64,000 bases of DNA from Nitrospira sp. (GTDB taxonomy: Bacteria > Nitrospirota > Nitrospiria > Nitrospirales > Nitrospiraceae), in the NCBI GenBank assembly GCA_029194665.1, contig JARFXO010000002.1, positions 755,475 through 819,474 of the forward strand. The letters are read 5' to 3'. Below, in pieces: positions 41,952-51,885 of the stretch. A program made the translations under genes and the position numbers. The notes beneath the pieces were generated by a model. It saw only the letters and a program-made list of their open reading frames with translations, had not been told where the DNA came from and searched no databases. Each line of letters opens with the position of its first letter. Positions within the stretch are counted from its first letter, which is position 1.

Positions 41952-43289
41952 TCATATTTTCTCATACGAGGAGCTTTGGGTTACCGCATTGGGCGACACG
42001 ATGCCTGTAGGCCAGATCCATCGCCGAGCCCCAATCAACATGCCCAAACCAAAGGAAAACCACTTGTCCCAAAACTGGTGAGACTCCAACAACACCATAC
42101 CGAGCGAGACAAGTATCCCCAACAGCGCAAGCGACAGCCCATCACGACCACATCGCAATGGAATTGCACGATAGATGAGCCATAGCATCAACATGAACAT
42201 GAAGAGACCGAACACCCCCCAGAAAATTGTGACCTGGAGAAAGGTGTTATGTGCACCTAACACGTTGTTCCCAGAATCTCTGAAAAATCCATTATCGAAT
42301 CCCCACTTGCCGAAGAAATTTCCCGCACCGACACCGGCCACGACGTATTCCGGCAGCCGGTTCAGTGCCGTGGTATATATATACGCACGGCCCTCCATCT
42401 TTCCGCCCTCGCTCGTCGCGGTCGAGAACGTCATCCGGGACCACACAGCCTCAGGAACAAAAACATAAATGCCCAAACCTAGAATAGAAACAAGAATCAA
42501 AGCTTTTCCTTGTTTCACTCCATGCGCATAGAGAACCGTTGCAACCGACACGGCGGTGATTACCGCAGCCCCCCTAGACATCGGCAGGAACGCGGCCACA
42601 AGGCAGAAGATGCCTATTCCCAACAATAGGATACGGAAATACTTGAACCGGTCTGATAAAGACAGGGCGAATGCGACGATGGCTCCCTGAGCGCACATGA
42701 AGGCCAATCCATTTAAATTAGCCTTGATGCCCGTATCCAGGCCACCACGAAGGTTGCTAGCCTCATGGAAATCACTTGTTGGTCCCATTCCTTGCAGCAT
42801 TCCATACGAAGTCAAGTAGAGGACAACTGATACCCACAAGGCCGTCCCGATACATCCATACAGGCCAGTGGTCAACCCCGATCGATCCCGACACAGCACT
42901 GCCACACATACCGCACCTCCAATCATTTGTGCAAATCGTATCACCTCCTGATACCTAGATAGCGGACTTGAAAACTCAAGAAGGATGGCGACGCCAATGA
43001 AGGCATAGGCTGCAATGAAAACCGGATGGTACCAAATCTCGCCCAAGATGCGAGGTCGATTCACAATGACGTATGAGAAGAGCGCGGCGAAGAGAAGAAA
43101 AGAGGAGCTCACCCCGGCCACTGTAGGAAAGGAATTTTGCAGCGGTAACGCGACCATGGAAGTCCAAAGCAAGCATCGCTCAACCGGGGTGACGCTGGGA
43201 TAGGTAAGGATGTATCGAGCCGCGGCTGGTTCCTCATTGGCCAGCATTCTCCGCTCCAATCCAACAGATCGGTTCATCATAGCGGTCAC
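41952..43289 (-). CDS. O-antigen ligase/polymerase family membrane protein (Wzy/WaaL-like)
   Basis: About 445 residues and roughly ten to twelve transmembrane helices. The start is GTG 43289 with AAAGGAAAA upstream; ATG 43280 is an alternative. The Wzy_C signature is visible in the large periplasmic loop, which carries EGRAYIYTTALNRLPEYVVAGVGAGNFFGKWGFD and GAHNTFLQVTIFWGVFGLFMF. Such proteins polymerise lipid-linked repeat units or ligate the glycan to a lipid at the periplasmic face. The presence of an ABC exporter in the same region makes ligase or a separate Wzy-type product equally possible. It is the only candidate polymerase or ligase seen. Confidence 0.87.
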   Translation of the reverse strand: MTAMMNRSVGLERRMLANEEPAAARYILTYPSVTPVERCLLWTSMVALPLQNSFPTVAGVSSSFLLFAALFSYVIVNRPRILGEIWYHPVFIAAYAFIGVAILLEFSSPLSRYQEVIRFAQMIGGAVCVAVLCRDRSGLTTGLYGCIGTALWVSVVLYLTSYGMLQGMGPTSDFHEASNLRGGLDTGIKANLNGLAFMCAQGAIVAFALSLSDRFKYFRILLLGIGIFCLVAAFLPMSRGAAVITAVSVATVLYAHGVKQGKALILVSILGLGIYVFVPEAVWSRMTFSTATSEGGKMEGRAYIYTTALNRLPEYVVAGVGAGNFFGKWGFDNGFFRDSGNNVLGAHNTFLQVTIFWGVFGLFMFMLMLWLIYRAIPLRCGRDGLSLALLGILVSLGMVLLESHQFWDKWFSFGLGMLIGARRWIWPTGIVSPNAVTQSSSYEKI

Positions 43290-43385
43290 TTAGATTTTCC
43301 TTTGCCCATGTATAGATAGAACGACCACTATCCTTGTCTAACGTGGCTCATTCGATCCACTCCGACCTCTGTCTCCGTCTCCCAC

Positions 43386-44723
43386 CTATGCGTGACCTCT
43401 ATCGCGTTCCACCACTCCTCGTAGGAGGACATCGAGTTTCTTGGAGATGGCTGTCCACGAACAACTCTCGATATTCCCGGGCTGCAGAGCCTGTCCACAA
43501 ACCACATCCTTGAGAAACGATACCATACCCTGAGTATCAGGGCCCGTAAAACTTTTCACTAATCCGGTGGGGGCGAGTAGAGCTGTTGCGTCGCTGCCAG
43601 GAGGGGCAATGAGAAGAACAGGAGTCCCCAGTCCGATGGCCTCAAATATTTTGGCCGGGATGATCCCCTTATCTCTTAATAGGTTTCGTTCATAGACTGA
43701 ACTGATTACTACTGCGAGGCTTGCACCCTTCACTGCCGATAAAGCCTCGCGCCTTGGGACTCTCCCATGAAGCACCGTCCGATCAGTCAGACCATAATTC
43801 GCTGCCTGTTCACGAACATGGCTTTCGTGCACACCATAGTAGTGGAAGTACCATTTCTCACTCGCTTTGTTCAACGATTCCTGTAGACATTTGAGCGCAG
43901 CCAGGAAAGATGAGATGGAGATCTTCGGTGCATAGAAACTCCCTGCATACACAAAAGCACAATGTCCGAAGTCGTATGGTTCAACAGCTGTCATCTCACC
44001 AGGGTCATAGCCGTTTGTAACCACATGAACCTTTGCACCAACACCATAGCGTCGATCCAAGTCCGCACCCCACGAAGGCGACGCAATGGTGACCGCTGCA
44101 CAACCTTGAAGCAAACTCGCCTCTTCCCGGACAGTCACCGGCCGTGGAGACTGATCGGCGATATGATTCTCTGTCCAGGGGTCACGATAGTCCAGAACAT
44201 AAGGCCGGCCGAGCCGGACTGAGAGGCTTCTTGCAAGTCGAAACGCCACGAACGGTGAACCGGAAGCAAGAATTATGTCCACGTCCATCGGACTCAGATT
44301 GGAACAAGCTCGCTCCGCCTCCTTAATCCAACCGACATGCCTATCAACCCCTAAGCGTCGTGCAATCGTTCGGCATATTCCTCCAGCAACCCACCCTACG
44401 TTCTGATTCCAGCACTTGACACCTTGTGCTGAGAGACATCGCCATCGGTGGCCAGTCAGGATCCGCTTGATGCCCTCACGCTCTAACCCCGTCGAAACCT
44501 TCCCAATGTCATCAACATTTCGCCATATGGAAGGATCGGGTGTTACTACTGTCACATCCCACCCTAACCTGGCCAAATGCCTTGCCATGTTCCCCGTACG
44601 AACAGCACCAACCGCCTGCAGTGGCGGGAATGGATATGCAAGGAAGAGCAGCTTTGGTCTATTGGTAAACTGCCTCGTGCTTCCCTCTAGACCAGTCCGC
44701 TCCAACGAGTGACCACCGATCAT
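43386..44723 (-). CDS. GT4-family glycosyltransferase
   Basis: About 445 residues from the ATG at 44723, which has GAGGAAA upstream; the frame is open to 44804. The Rossmann domain opens KLLFLAYPFPPLQAVGAVRTGNMARHLARLGWDVTVVTPDP. Further in are ILASGSPFVAFRLARSLSVRLG, VLDYRDPWTENH, VVTNGYDPGEM, CAFVYAGSFYAPK, and the donor site DKGIIPAKIFEAIGLGTPVLLIAPPGSDATALL. It should add one sugar in the cytoplasm. It lies 96 bases upstream of the ligase/polymerase gene on the same strand, consistent with one operon. Confidence 0.9.
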   Translation of the reverse strand: MIGGHSLERTGLEGSTRQFTNRPKLLFLAYPFPPLQAVGAVRTGNMARHLARLGWDVTVVTPDPSIWRNVDDIGKVSTGLEREGIKRILTGHRWRCLSAQGVKCWNQNVGWVAGGICRTIARRLGVDRHVGWIKEAERACSNLSPMDVDIILASGSPFVAFRLARSLSVRLGRPYVLDYRDPWTENHIADQSPRPVTVREEASLLQGCAAVTIASPSWGADLDRRYGVGAKVHVVTNGYDPGEMTAVEPYDFGHCAFVYAGSFYAPKISISSFLAALKCLQESLNKASEKWYFHYYGVHESHVREQAANYGLTDRTVLHGRVPRREALSAVKGASLAVVISSVYERNLLRDKGIIPAKIFEAIGLGTPVLLIAPPGSDATALLAPTGLVKSFTGPDTQGMVSFLKDVVCGQALQPGNIESCSWTAISKKLDVLLRGVVERDRGHA

Positions 44724-44860
44724 CTCTGGATATTTCCTCGTGTAATACCAAAACCTGAAACGCGGTTGCCACCCCACATCTTCGGCGCAAATCCGAAGCG
44801 GCATCGAAGATCAAAATAGATGCATGCTGGAGAAATGTAGGAAGATTTCAGGATCGGGAA

Positions 44861-46090
44861 TTAGGTTTCTTGCGTAAGTCCCCGATATAATCCTTCCAAT
44901 TTCTTATTCAAGGAGTTTGTATCAAACTTTTGCTCCACCTGCCTCCTTCCCGCCTGACCCATCTCCTTACAAATTTCAGAATGGCTTATTAGATATGCAA
45001 GCGCATCCGCAAGAGAAGCCGCATCCCTCTCCGGCACCAACAAACCCGACACGCCATGGGTAACCAGTTCTGGTATCCCGCTGTGAAACGTACTGATCAC
45101 GGGTAATCCCGAAGCCATCGCCTCTTTTATGGCATTCGGGATTCCTTCCTGGTCACCACCCTCAGCAGTTAGACTCGGAGCAACCAACACATGCGATTCA
45201 TCTAATAACATCTTAACTTCTTCATGGGTTTTCCAACCAAGTAATTTGACCTGTCGCTCGACACCCATGCCCTCTATCAACTGCTGCAAATTCTCGCGAA
45301 GCACTCCATCGCCGACGACCATATATTGTATCTTTTCCCCTTTTGAAAGAAGGCGTGACACAGCCTCAATAGCAAAAGCCACCCCCTTTTTTTCAATTAA
45401 CCTCGCAATCGTCAGGACTCTTAACGGCTCACCGAGTATTCGCTGTCTTGGGAAATATTCAAATTTTGAACAATCTAAACCGGAATAGTGAACCACGATC
45501 TTCTTTTCGTCACAGCCCTCGTAAATCAACCGTTCCTTGAGAAATTGGCATACTGGCAAGAACAAATCTCCCTGTCTAAATAATTCATGATAAATACCTG
45601 GGTGCTTTTTCAGAAACACGGTTATATCATACCCTCTGATGGATGTTACTAACTTGCACTTACTCGGAAGGATTTGATTTAAGGATACCGCAAACAGTCC
45701 GAGCGTACCGAACTGAGAATGGATGATATCAAAAGGACCTTTTTCTAGCAACGCAACGCTCATGAATAGGAGATTTAGAGACAGTGCCGGTTTACCATAA
45801 CTAAAAATATCTAACGATTTGAATATAACGTGATAGTTGTTTGGCGCATATTTAATGATCAAGGAAATAGCTTTTATTATTCTCAATATTTTGTTTTCAG
45901 GGATGCCATAGTAGCGAGTTCTTCTTGATAGACCATATTTCTCATAATTGTCATGACTTCGGACATTCCTCACCGACATGTCGGCAAAAATGTGGACATC
46001 ATGTCCCAAGTCTATTAAACCCACAATTTGATTTAAGACAAACGTCTCGGCCACAGAAGGAAACTGGTTAACAAGAAATGCAATTTTCAT
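44861..46090 (-). CDS. GT4-family glycosyltransferase (EpsF/colanic-acid type)
   Basis: About 409 residues from ATG 46090 (MKIAFLVNQFPSVAETFVLNQIVGLIDLGHDVHIFAD), the usual opening of GT4 enzymes of the WcaC/AmsK kind. An in-frame GTG at 46120 with AGGCAGG upstream is an alternative. Other marks are IHSQFGTLGLFAVSLNQIL, VTSIRGYDITVFLKKHPG, VVHYSGLDCSKFEY, LTIARLIEKKGVAFAIEAV, LLGWKTHEEVKMLL and the donor site APSLTAEGGDQEGIPNAIKEAMASGLPVISTFHSGIPE. It is clearly more AT-rich than the 51-64 kb genes, as are its two upstream neighbours. Confidence 0.92.
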   Translation of the reverse strand: MKIAFLVNQFPSVAETFVLNQIVGLIDLGHDVHIFADMSVRNVRSHDNYEKYGLSRRTRYYGIPENKILRIIKAISLIIKYAPNNYHVIFKSLDIFSYGKPALSLNLLFMSVALLEKGPFDIIHSQFGTLGLFAVSLNQILPSKCKLVTSIRGYDITVFLKKHPGIYHELFRQGDLFLPVCQFLKERLIYEGCDEKKIVVHYSGLDCSKFEYFPRQRILGEPLRVLTIARLIEKKGVAFAIEAVSRLLSKGEKIQYMVVGDGVLRENLQQLIEGMGVERQVKLLGWKTHEEVKMLLDESHVLVAPSLTAEGGDQEGIPNAIKEAMASGLPVISTFHSGIPELVTHGVSGLLVPERDAASLADALAYLISHSEICKEMGQAGRRQVEQKFDTNSLNKKLEGLYRGLTQET

Positions 46091-46170
46091 GATATTTGTT
46101 GCAGACGAGTCCCAGACCACTAAACCTGCCTGAATCCACTCATTTTATATAAGGCAGGCATGGCTCTGCA

Positions 46171-47112
46171 CTACAAGTATGCACTTATTCCTTTCACAAA
46201 ATTCACGATGCGACGAACATTCTTTACATACATAAAGCGTATTGGAGAATAATTATAGTTAAAAGTCCTGTAGACAGTGAGGTAGGCATGAACTCGCGCT
46301 GTCGGAGATTTTATTCCCGCAACGCGGATGTAATTCCTTAAGCAAAAGTATGACATTCCCCTTTCTCTTATTACAGTCGCATGCTCCGGCACTACCTTGC
46401 ACATGACATCCAGCAGATAAAGACTGTCTTCGCACCACTCAGAATAGTGAGCCTCATCCCCAATATTACTGCCATGCCTACGAAAACTGGCTTTTACGTC
46501 GAAAACGTCGACTCTTCCGTATTTCGCAGCAAGTTGAACGTATGCCACGACGTCATCATACTTATTCGCCTTCGAACATATCCCCCCAAGCTGTTTCAAT
46601 CTCTTGGTGTTGAAGACTGTACTGCACAGATATAAAGGCAGTTTACGATCGAACCATCCTAAGATAAAATCTGCCGTCGAGTATCCGCCAACTGTATTGT
46701 AAGAAGCGGATAAGATATTCCCTTCGGAGTCAATTTCGCGTACGCCGGTCAAAATTACGCCCGGCTCCCCAGGATATTTCACCGCAGCCATACAGGCAGA
46801 AATGAAATCATCGTCGATCTGATCATCATCCGAAAGCAAGACGAAATATTTTCCTTGAGATCGCTCTAGGCAAAAATTTCGATTATTGACTGGGCCGATA
46901 TTTTCTTTATGTCTGTAGTACCTTATTCGGAGATCATCGAACTCCTTGACAACCGATTCGGTATTGTCTGGTGAACAATTATCGGAAACAATGATCTCTA
47001 TATTCCTGTATGTCTGATTCACCGCGCTTCGCAACGCACATCTTAGATAAGTGTTTGCCCGGTTATAAGTGGGGATGCCTATTGAGACGAGAGGAGTAGT
47101 ACGATCCGGCAT
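46171..47112 (-). CDS. GT2-family glycosyltransferase
   Basis: This 313-residue GT-A enzyme begins MPDRTTPLVSIGIPTYNRANTYLRCALRSAVNQTY and continues IEIIVSDNCSPDNTESVV. The metal-binding Asp motif is in YFVLLSDDDQIDDDFI (about residue 95). The later TADFILGWFDRKLPLYLCSTVFNTK and a C-terminal helical region fit cytoplasmic GT2 enzymes without membrane anchors. It transfers a sugar from an NDP donor with inversion. It sits 80 bases upstream of the GT4 gene on the same strand, so both may add consecutive sugars. Donor unknown. Confidence 0.92.
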   Translation of the reverse strand: MPDRTTPLVSIGIPTYNRANTYLRCALRSAVNQTYRNIEIIVSDNCSPDNTESVVKEFDDLRIRYYRHKENIGPVNNRNFCLERSQGKYFVLLSDDDQIDDDFISACMAAVKYPGEPGVILTGVREIDSEGNILSASYNTVGGYSTADFILGWFDRKLPLYLCSTVFNTKRLKQLGGICSKANKYDDVVAYVQLAAKYGRVDVFDVKASFRRHGSNIGDEAHYSEWCEDSLYLLDVMCKVVPEHATVIRERGMSYFCLRNYIRVAGIKSPTARVHAYLTVYRTFNYNYSPIRFMYVKNVRRIVNFVKGISAYL

Positions 47113-47244
47113 TTTGTCTTTTCTTGATGAAGCGCCATGCCCTTACAGGGCGGGCTAATTATGATTCGAGCTAGGCCTGCTCTTCCTCCCGCTGAACTAA
47201 CTGCTAACTGTCCACCATGATATCGAATGCCGTCTTGCTCGATC

Positions 47245-49095
47245 CTAGCTCGAGCTCATGGAGTATTTCTTTGCCCATAATGCCAAGCTTAGTAGCGGCC
47301 AGAGTCCCCGTGCATAGTCACATCGTCCACTAATGTGTCCTTCAAATACTCTACCCATCGCTCCTCGATTGATTTCAGCCCCCAGGATATCGGTCTGTCT
47401 CAGGACATATTCTTCAAACATTTCTTTCAGGACTGTTTTGAGCCACGCTGCCATCGGAGCTTCAAAACCACGTTTCTTATGAGTTTGATACTTCACACTT
47501 TTACCCAGTATATGCCGTAATGGCAACTTTCCCAATTTCTGAGCCACATGCAGGCAATCACGCCAATCAACCTTTGATGCTACTTCAATTACCTCGCGGT
47601 CGAGAAAAGGCACGCGAACCTCAAGTGAATTGTACATACTGGCTCGATCAACCTTCATCAATACCATTGTCAAGTGATAAACCAACTCATGCCACCGCGA
47701 CAGCTGCGCTATCCGATCAGGGTCACGGTCATCGTAAGCATAAACATTGCTCCCTGACGGCCAAGCCGGCAATGAGGGAAACACTTTTTTCAGAAGCGCT
47801 TCGGGGAGACGGGTATGCATAGCACGATGGCCGTTGCCTAACGAATCCGTAAGCAGGCACCTGTCATTGACTCTTGAATGCACTCTTTTCATGCCCCACT
47901 GCAACCTTCTCAACCAAAGAGGACTCTTGAGGTCCTCGGTCAGGTGAATAAGTCTTCCAAATCGACTGGGGTAGCCCCAGAACAATTCGTCACCGCCATC
48001 ACCAGACAGCACAACCTTGTGATCGCGACTGGCCAATCTTGAAACCATCAGGGTAGGAAACACCGAATAGTCACCAAACGGTTCTCCACAAGCATCGATG
48101 ACATCGCTAACCATACTCAATGCCTGATCCGATGATATATTTTCGACTTTGTGCTCCACTCCTATTTCTTTTGCGTATGCCTGGGCATCCAGGGATTCGT
48201 CCGTTTCTTTTTGGCCTGTTCCAATAGTGAAGGTCTGTATATTTTTCGAGCTGACAGCCCGCATCTTGGCCACCACCAAAGGAGAGTCGATGCCACCGGA
48301 TAAAAATGCTCCCACAGGAACATCACTGACTAAGTGCCGTTTCACAGCTGCTGTTATGGCTTCATCCACTGCTTCTAGTGCTTCTTCCCCTCTCAACGAA
48401 GGTTCGGCATACTGCGGAAGCATATAAAAATGACCTCGTTTGCAATGTCCATCCGCAGAAATTTCGATCCACATGCCCGGTTCAAGCATGTGGGTATTCT
48501 CTTTAATAGCCCAAGGAGCGGGAATATAGCCTAAGCGCAAATAGAGTCCCAAGGCCTCCTCGGACACTTTAAAATGAGAACTCCAGGGATGGGCCAGTAT
48601 TTGATCGTACTGTGAAGCGAAGACAATGCCGCTCTCGCACATCAAATAATAAAGCGGCTTCATTCCTGCGTGATCTCGTGCCAGTAGCAATGCCTTTTCA
48701 GCGCTGTCATAAAAGCCCAATGCAAACATCCCATTGAACTTGGCTAGCGCTTCGGTACCCCACTCTATTAATGCATAGAGCACAACTTCACTATCACTTG
48801 CTGAACGGAATGTAACCCCACGGCTCTCCAATTGTCTCCGCAAGGCCATAAAATTATAGATCTCGCCATTAAACACTAATGTGTATCGGCCGTTCCCCAC
48901 AGTCATGGGCTGATGGCCTCGGGGGCTCAAATCAATTATCGCCAGTCGGCGGAAGACTAAGGTACAAGAACCGTCATTAGACCAGAATCCGACATCGTCA
49001 GGCCCCCTGCGGGACATCATAGAACTGATCTTATTCCAGTCTGCGCGTGCAGCCTGTTTCGTCCGGAATCTCAATTCCCCGGCTATTCCACACAT
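47245..49095 (-). CDS. asnB: Asparagine synthase (glutamine-hydrolysing)
   Basis: This full-length 616-residue enzyme begins MCGIAGELRFRTKQAAR, so the glutaminase Cys2 is exposed after Met removal. The class II amidotransferase domain follows: MMSRRGPDDVGFW, RLAIIDLSPRGHQPM, YTLVFNGEIYNFMALR and RDHAGMKPLYY. The synthetase PP-loop is VGAFLSGGIDSPLVVAKM, then GDGGDELFWGYPSRF and RVPFLDREVIEVASKVDW. It hydrolyses glutamine and amidates a carboxylate, by default aspartate. In glycan clusters similar enzymes amidate uronic acids, a role that fits the WbpE-like aminotransferase at 17.5 kb. That substrate assignment is inference. Confidence 0.92.
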   Translation of the reverse strand: MCGIAGELRFRTKQAARADWNKISSMMSRRGPDDVGFWSNDGSCTLVFRRLAIIDLSPRGHQPMTVGNGRYTLVFNGEIYNFMALRRQLESRGVTFRSASDSEVVLYALIEWGTEALAKFNGMFALGFYDSAEKALLLARDHAGMKPLYYLMCESGIVFASQYDQILAHPWSSHFKVSEEALGLYLRLGYIPAPWAIKENTHMLEPGMWIEISADGHCKRGHFYMLPQYAEPSLRGEEALEAVDEAITAAVKRHLVSDVPVGAFLSGGIDSPLVVAKMRAVSSKNIQTFTIGTGQKETDESLDAQAYAKEIGVEHKVENISSDQALSMVSDVIDACGEPFGDYSVFPTLMVSRLASRDHKVVLSGDGGDELFWGYPSRFGRLIHLTEDLKSPLWLRRLQWGMKRVHSRVNDRCLLTDSLGNGHRAMHTRLPEALLKKVFPSLPAWPSGSNVYAYDDRDPDRIAQLSRWHELVYHLTMVLMKVDRASMYNSLEVRVPFLDREVIEVASKVDWRDCLHVAQKLGKLPLRHILGKSVKYQTHKKRGFEAPMAAWLKTVLKEMFEEYVLRQTDILGAEINRGAMGRVFEGHISGRCDYARGLWPLLSLALWAKKYSMSSS

Positions 49096-49352
49096 ATTCC
49101 CATTCCACCCTCTTCAAGATCGCAGCTCTCTGCAGAACTGCGTAATCTAACTTTCATTAGCCCCGAACAGGTAACATCCTTTGAAGCCTGACAATACTGA
49201 TATGTATGAATGTGGTGTTTAGGGCGAAAGGTAACCACTGAGGCATGGCAAGAATGGCAAGAATAGTTTGAAGTCTCAGAGTGGCCTCATTTACAAGTAG
49301 GGAGCATGAAATACTCCCCTTCCTTTTTACGGAGTACGGTCCTCCCGCTAGA

Positions 49353-50876
49353 TTAGCGCCCTCTTAAGGACCTCTTGATGAACTCCGGGGTATAGGGGCG
49401 CAATTGAGTCTTTAAAAATGACTTTATTAACCCGCTCACACCTTTCCTTTTGTGGGGATTAATGGGAGTACGTAGAACTTCCGGCCATAGCTGAGACATG
49501 ATTTCCTTATACAATTCATATGTAGGTGGCTTCCTATATTTTTCATCTACGGCCAGCATGTTTACTATTAATTCTCGGCAATTGAACGGAGTAAAAATGT
49601 CTTTCCATGCAATGTCGAATTCCGACTGACACATGGCAAGCCAATTGCCACATCTTTGTTCCCAATAAAACAGGTCAAACCTATCATAGTTGAATGTGTC
49701 ATTGAGTCCGTTCAACCAATTCTCAAATGGTCCCACTGCAAATAAATTATTGCCCATCACAAGAGTTGATAGTGACTGAGGGGTTATCTGTCGGGACCTT
49801 GGCCTGTAAAAACATCTTGCGACTTCTGATGCACTTCCCGTTACGGTGACTTTACTGTGTAGGTTATATTCCAGGATGGCCTGCGCGTCAGGCCCCCACT
49901 TTTCATGAGAAAAAGACACGTTGTTCTGAAAAATCGACATAAGGTCGCCATCCATCGCAGGAGGAGCTTCCACAATATCGTGTTTTAATCCCAATTCGGA
50001 CGCTAGGATAGAAGGGACGATAATATCTGCATGGTTCTCTGGCATTCCTGTTTGTCTTACCGTGACATATGAAACTTTATCTCGAATCCCCCTCGATGCT
50101 GCCAATACCAACCTACTATCCCATCCAGCCGTGAGTGAGACCGCTAAGTCATATCGATTCGAGACACTTTCCATTAATCCCTGCAAAGTTTTGGCAGTTT
50201 TTCCTACTACCTCTTCGAGCGGTAAATTTTTCAATGGCTTGTTAGGCCAATATCTACAATTGGAACCAGAATCGAGGTTCAAATAGTGATTGGGGAGCAA
50301 ATGTCTTATTTCCCTATACGGACAACTGTCCCCAGGCCACCAGTACTCTGCGTCTCTCTGTTTTGATGTATTGATAAAGTTAATTGCACTCAAATCCGCT
50401 GCCAACCCTAGTCGCTCTGCGATCATTCCTGGTTGCGATGCACACCATACTTCGGAAGTATAGTTGGGATCGGCATAGAACACTTGACGTAGGCCAAACG
50501 CATCATGAAACAACCTTAGTCGTTTTCCATTGTCTACGATCAATATCCAGCGCCCGCCGAAGTTACCACTTCGTTCGAGCAGCCTGTCGAAGTCAGAAAT
50601 TTCCTCCATCAGACCGTTTATTATGTCGATATCCGATGCGTCTGAATCGTCTGGATCGAGCATATACCCAATTAACGTTACCGATTGATTCTCATGATTT
50701 GCCTGGCACACATTTAGATCTGGATGCGTCATTAAGCAAATCGAACTTCCGATTTTCGTTTTTCCCCATGATGTAAGCTCATCGATAAAAAAGGGGCCAA
50801 GCATGAACTGATTGCGACAGAATGCCTTTCCCCATGTGTACTGAACTCTTCCTTCGCCCCTTCCACGCTGGCTCAT
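49353..50876 (-). CDS. Asparagine-synthase-like protein with a divergent PP-loop
   Basis: This 507-residue protein starts MSQRGRGEGRVQYTWGKAF after GAGGAG, so Cys2 is missing. The N-terminal 200 residues keep glutaminase-fold-like segments (LLERSGNFGGRWILIVDNGKRLRLFHDAFGLRQVFYA). The PP-loop reads AVSLTAGWDSRLVLAA (about 246-260) instead of SGGxDSS. This TAGWDSR variant is one I associate with a subgroup found in polysaccharide clusters. The end is PTYELYKEIMSQLWPEVLRTPINPHKRKG. Its sequence is AT-rich like the neighbouring asnB. It probably activates a carboxylate with ATP; the amine donor and acceptor are unknown. Confidence 0.8.
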   Translation of the reverse strand: MSQRGRGEGRVQYTWGKAFCRNQFMLGPFFIDELTSWGKTKIGSSICLMTHPDLNVCQANHENQSVTLIGYMLDPDDSDASDIDIINGLMEEISDFDRLLERSGNFGGRWILIVDNGKRLRLFHDAFGLRQVFYADPNYTSEVWCASQPGMIAERLGLAADLSAINFINTSKQRDAEYWWPGDSCPYREIRHLLPNHYLNLDSGSNCRYWPNKPLKNLPLEEVVGKTAKTLQGLMESVSNRYDLAVSLTAGWDSRLVLAASRGIRDKVSYVTVRQTGMPENHADIIVPSILASELGLKHDIVEAPPAMDGDLMSIFQNNVSFSHEKWGPDAQAILEYNLHSKVTVTGSASEVARCFYRPRSRQITPQSLSTLVMGNNLFAVGPFENWLNGLNDTFNYDRFDLFYWEQRCGNWLAMCQSEFDIAWKDIFTPFNCRELIVNMLAVDEKYRKPPTYELYKEIMSQLWPEVLRTPINPHKRKGVSGLIKSFLKTQLRPYTPEFIKRSLRGR

Positions 50877-51051
50877 CCGCCACTCCTCGCCGTTTCCATG
50901 GATAACATATTCATGCTTATTCTTGACTCAAAAATAGTGCGCGCTCCTGCTAAACTTACCCCTGCCTCCAAGTGAGACTGATTTATCCACCTTCGGCTGG
51001 TGTGATTTTCAGTGAAGTAACGTCACGCATCCATTCCCCTTCTTTTTATTG

Positions 51052-51825
51052 CTATTGAACTCTTGAGTATTGCCTTGGTTCCCCATACGGTCCGCTGCGT
51101 TCATTCAAGATATTGATGTCGGTTGTCTTGATCCAGTACGTCCTCTGAGGACGTCCTTGACTGATCAACTCTGGGATAGTGACGAAGGTGAAGCGCCCAC
51201 AAAGCTCTTTCAGAAGCATGTCCAGCGCGTTCAACATCGGCTCCCGGTCGGCGTATCGATTATCTCTATACTGAAAGAGCGAATCATGGAAGAGGATGAT
51301 GCTGCCGTTTTGAATTCGACTCATGACCTGGTTTTTCATCCAATCCGCATCATGATCGAGCCAGTCCACGGCAGTCAGACTATACATGATGACCTGATAT
51401 CCAAGCCACAAAGCCTCAAGACGAGACAGTAGGTTTTGATCTCCATAGGGGGGACGGAAAAGTCTTTGCCCGTACGGAGCAATCGCCTTTTCGCATGCCT
51501 GGATCTGAGCCCGCCGCTCGCGTCCAGTGATCAGCGGAAAAGATGGGTGATCCCAGGAGTGGTTGCCTATCGCATGTCCAGCAACAGCGACCTCCTTAAC
51601 AATATCAGGATGACGTTCGGCAGCCTTCCCCACCATGAAAAATGTCGCCTTCGTACGGTGTTTTTTCAAAACATCGAGAAGAAGAGGTGTGAAAACTGGA
51701 TCCGGACCATCGTCGAACGTGAGGGCCGCCACCGGGTTTGAAGTGGAAACATTCGTGATCGTCCCAACGACAAAAAGGGGCACCACCCTCAATGCCCTAT
51801 ATACCCTTCCAACAAAAGAACGCAT
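51052..51825 (-). CDS. Polysaccharide deacetylase (NodB domain, short form)
   Basis: This 257-residue protein begins with a basic and hydrophobic stretch (MRSFVGRVYRALRVVPLFVVGTI), so it is either anchored or exported. The NodB domain shows VAALTFDDGPDPVFT (catalytic and metal Asp at about 38-39), IGNHSWDHPSFP (metal His at about 90 and 94), LFRPPYGDQN, and the late SIILFHDSLFQYRDNRYA (catalytic His). It is a divalent-metal-dependent N- or O-deacetylase of the chitin-deacetylase type and is more canonical than the one at 34344. It may trim acetyl groups from the polymer in the periplasm. A hairpin lies in the gap before the next gene. Confidence 0.9.
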   Translation of the reverse strand: MRSFVGRVYRALRVVPLFVVGTITNVSTSNPVAALTFDDGPDPVFTPLLLDVLKKHRTKATFFMVGKAAERHPDIVKEVAVAGHAIGNHSWDHPSFPLITGRERRAQIQACEKAIAPYGQRLFRPPYGDQNLLSRLEALWLGYQVIMYSLTAVDWLDHDADWMKNQVMSRIQNGSIILFHDSLFQYRDNRYADREPMLNALDMLLKELCGRFTFVTIPELISQGRPQRTYWIKTTDINILNERSGPYGEPRQYSRVQ

Positions 51826-51885
51826 ACCTACGGTACTCGGATTAATTGGCCCAGACCTTCTACTCGCTGCCCTCTTTGAAGTCGC

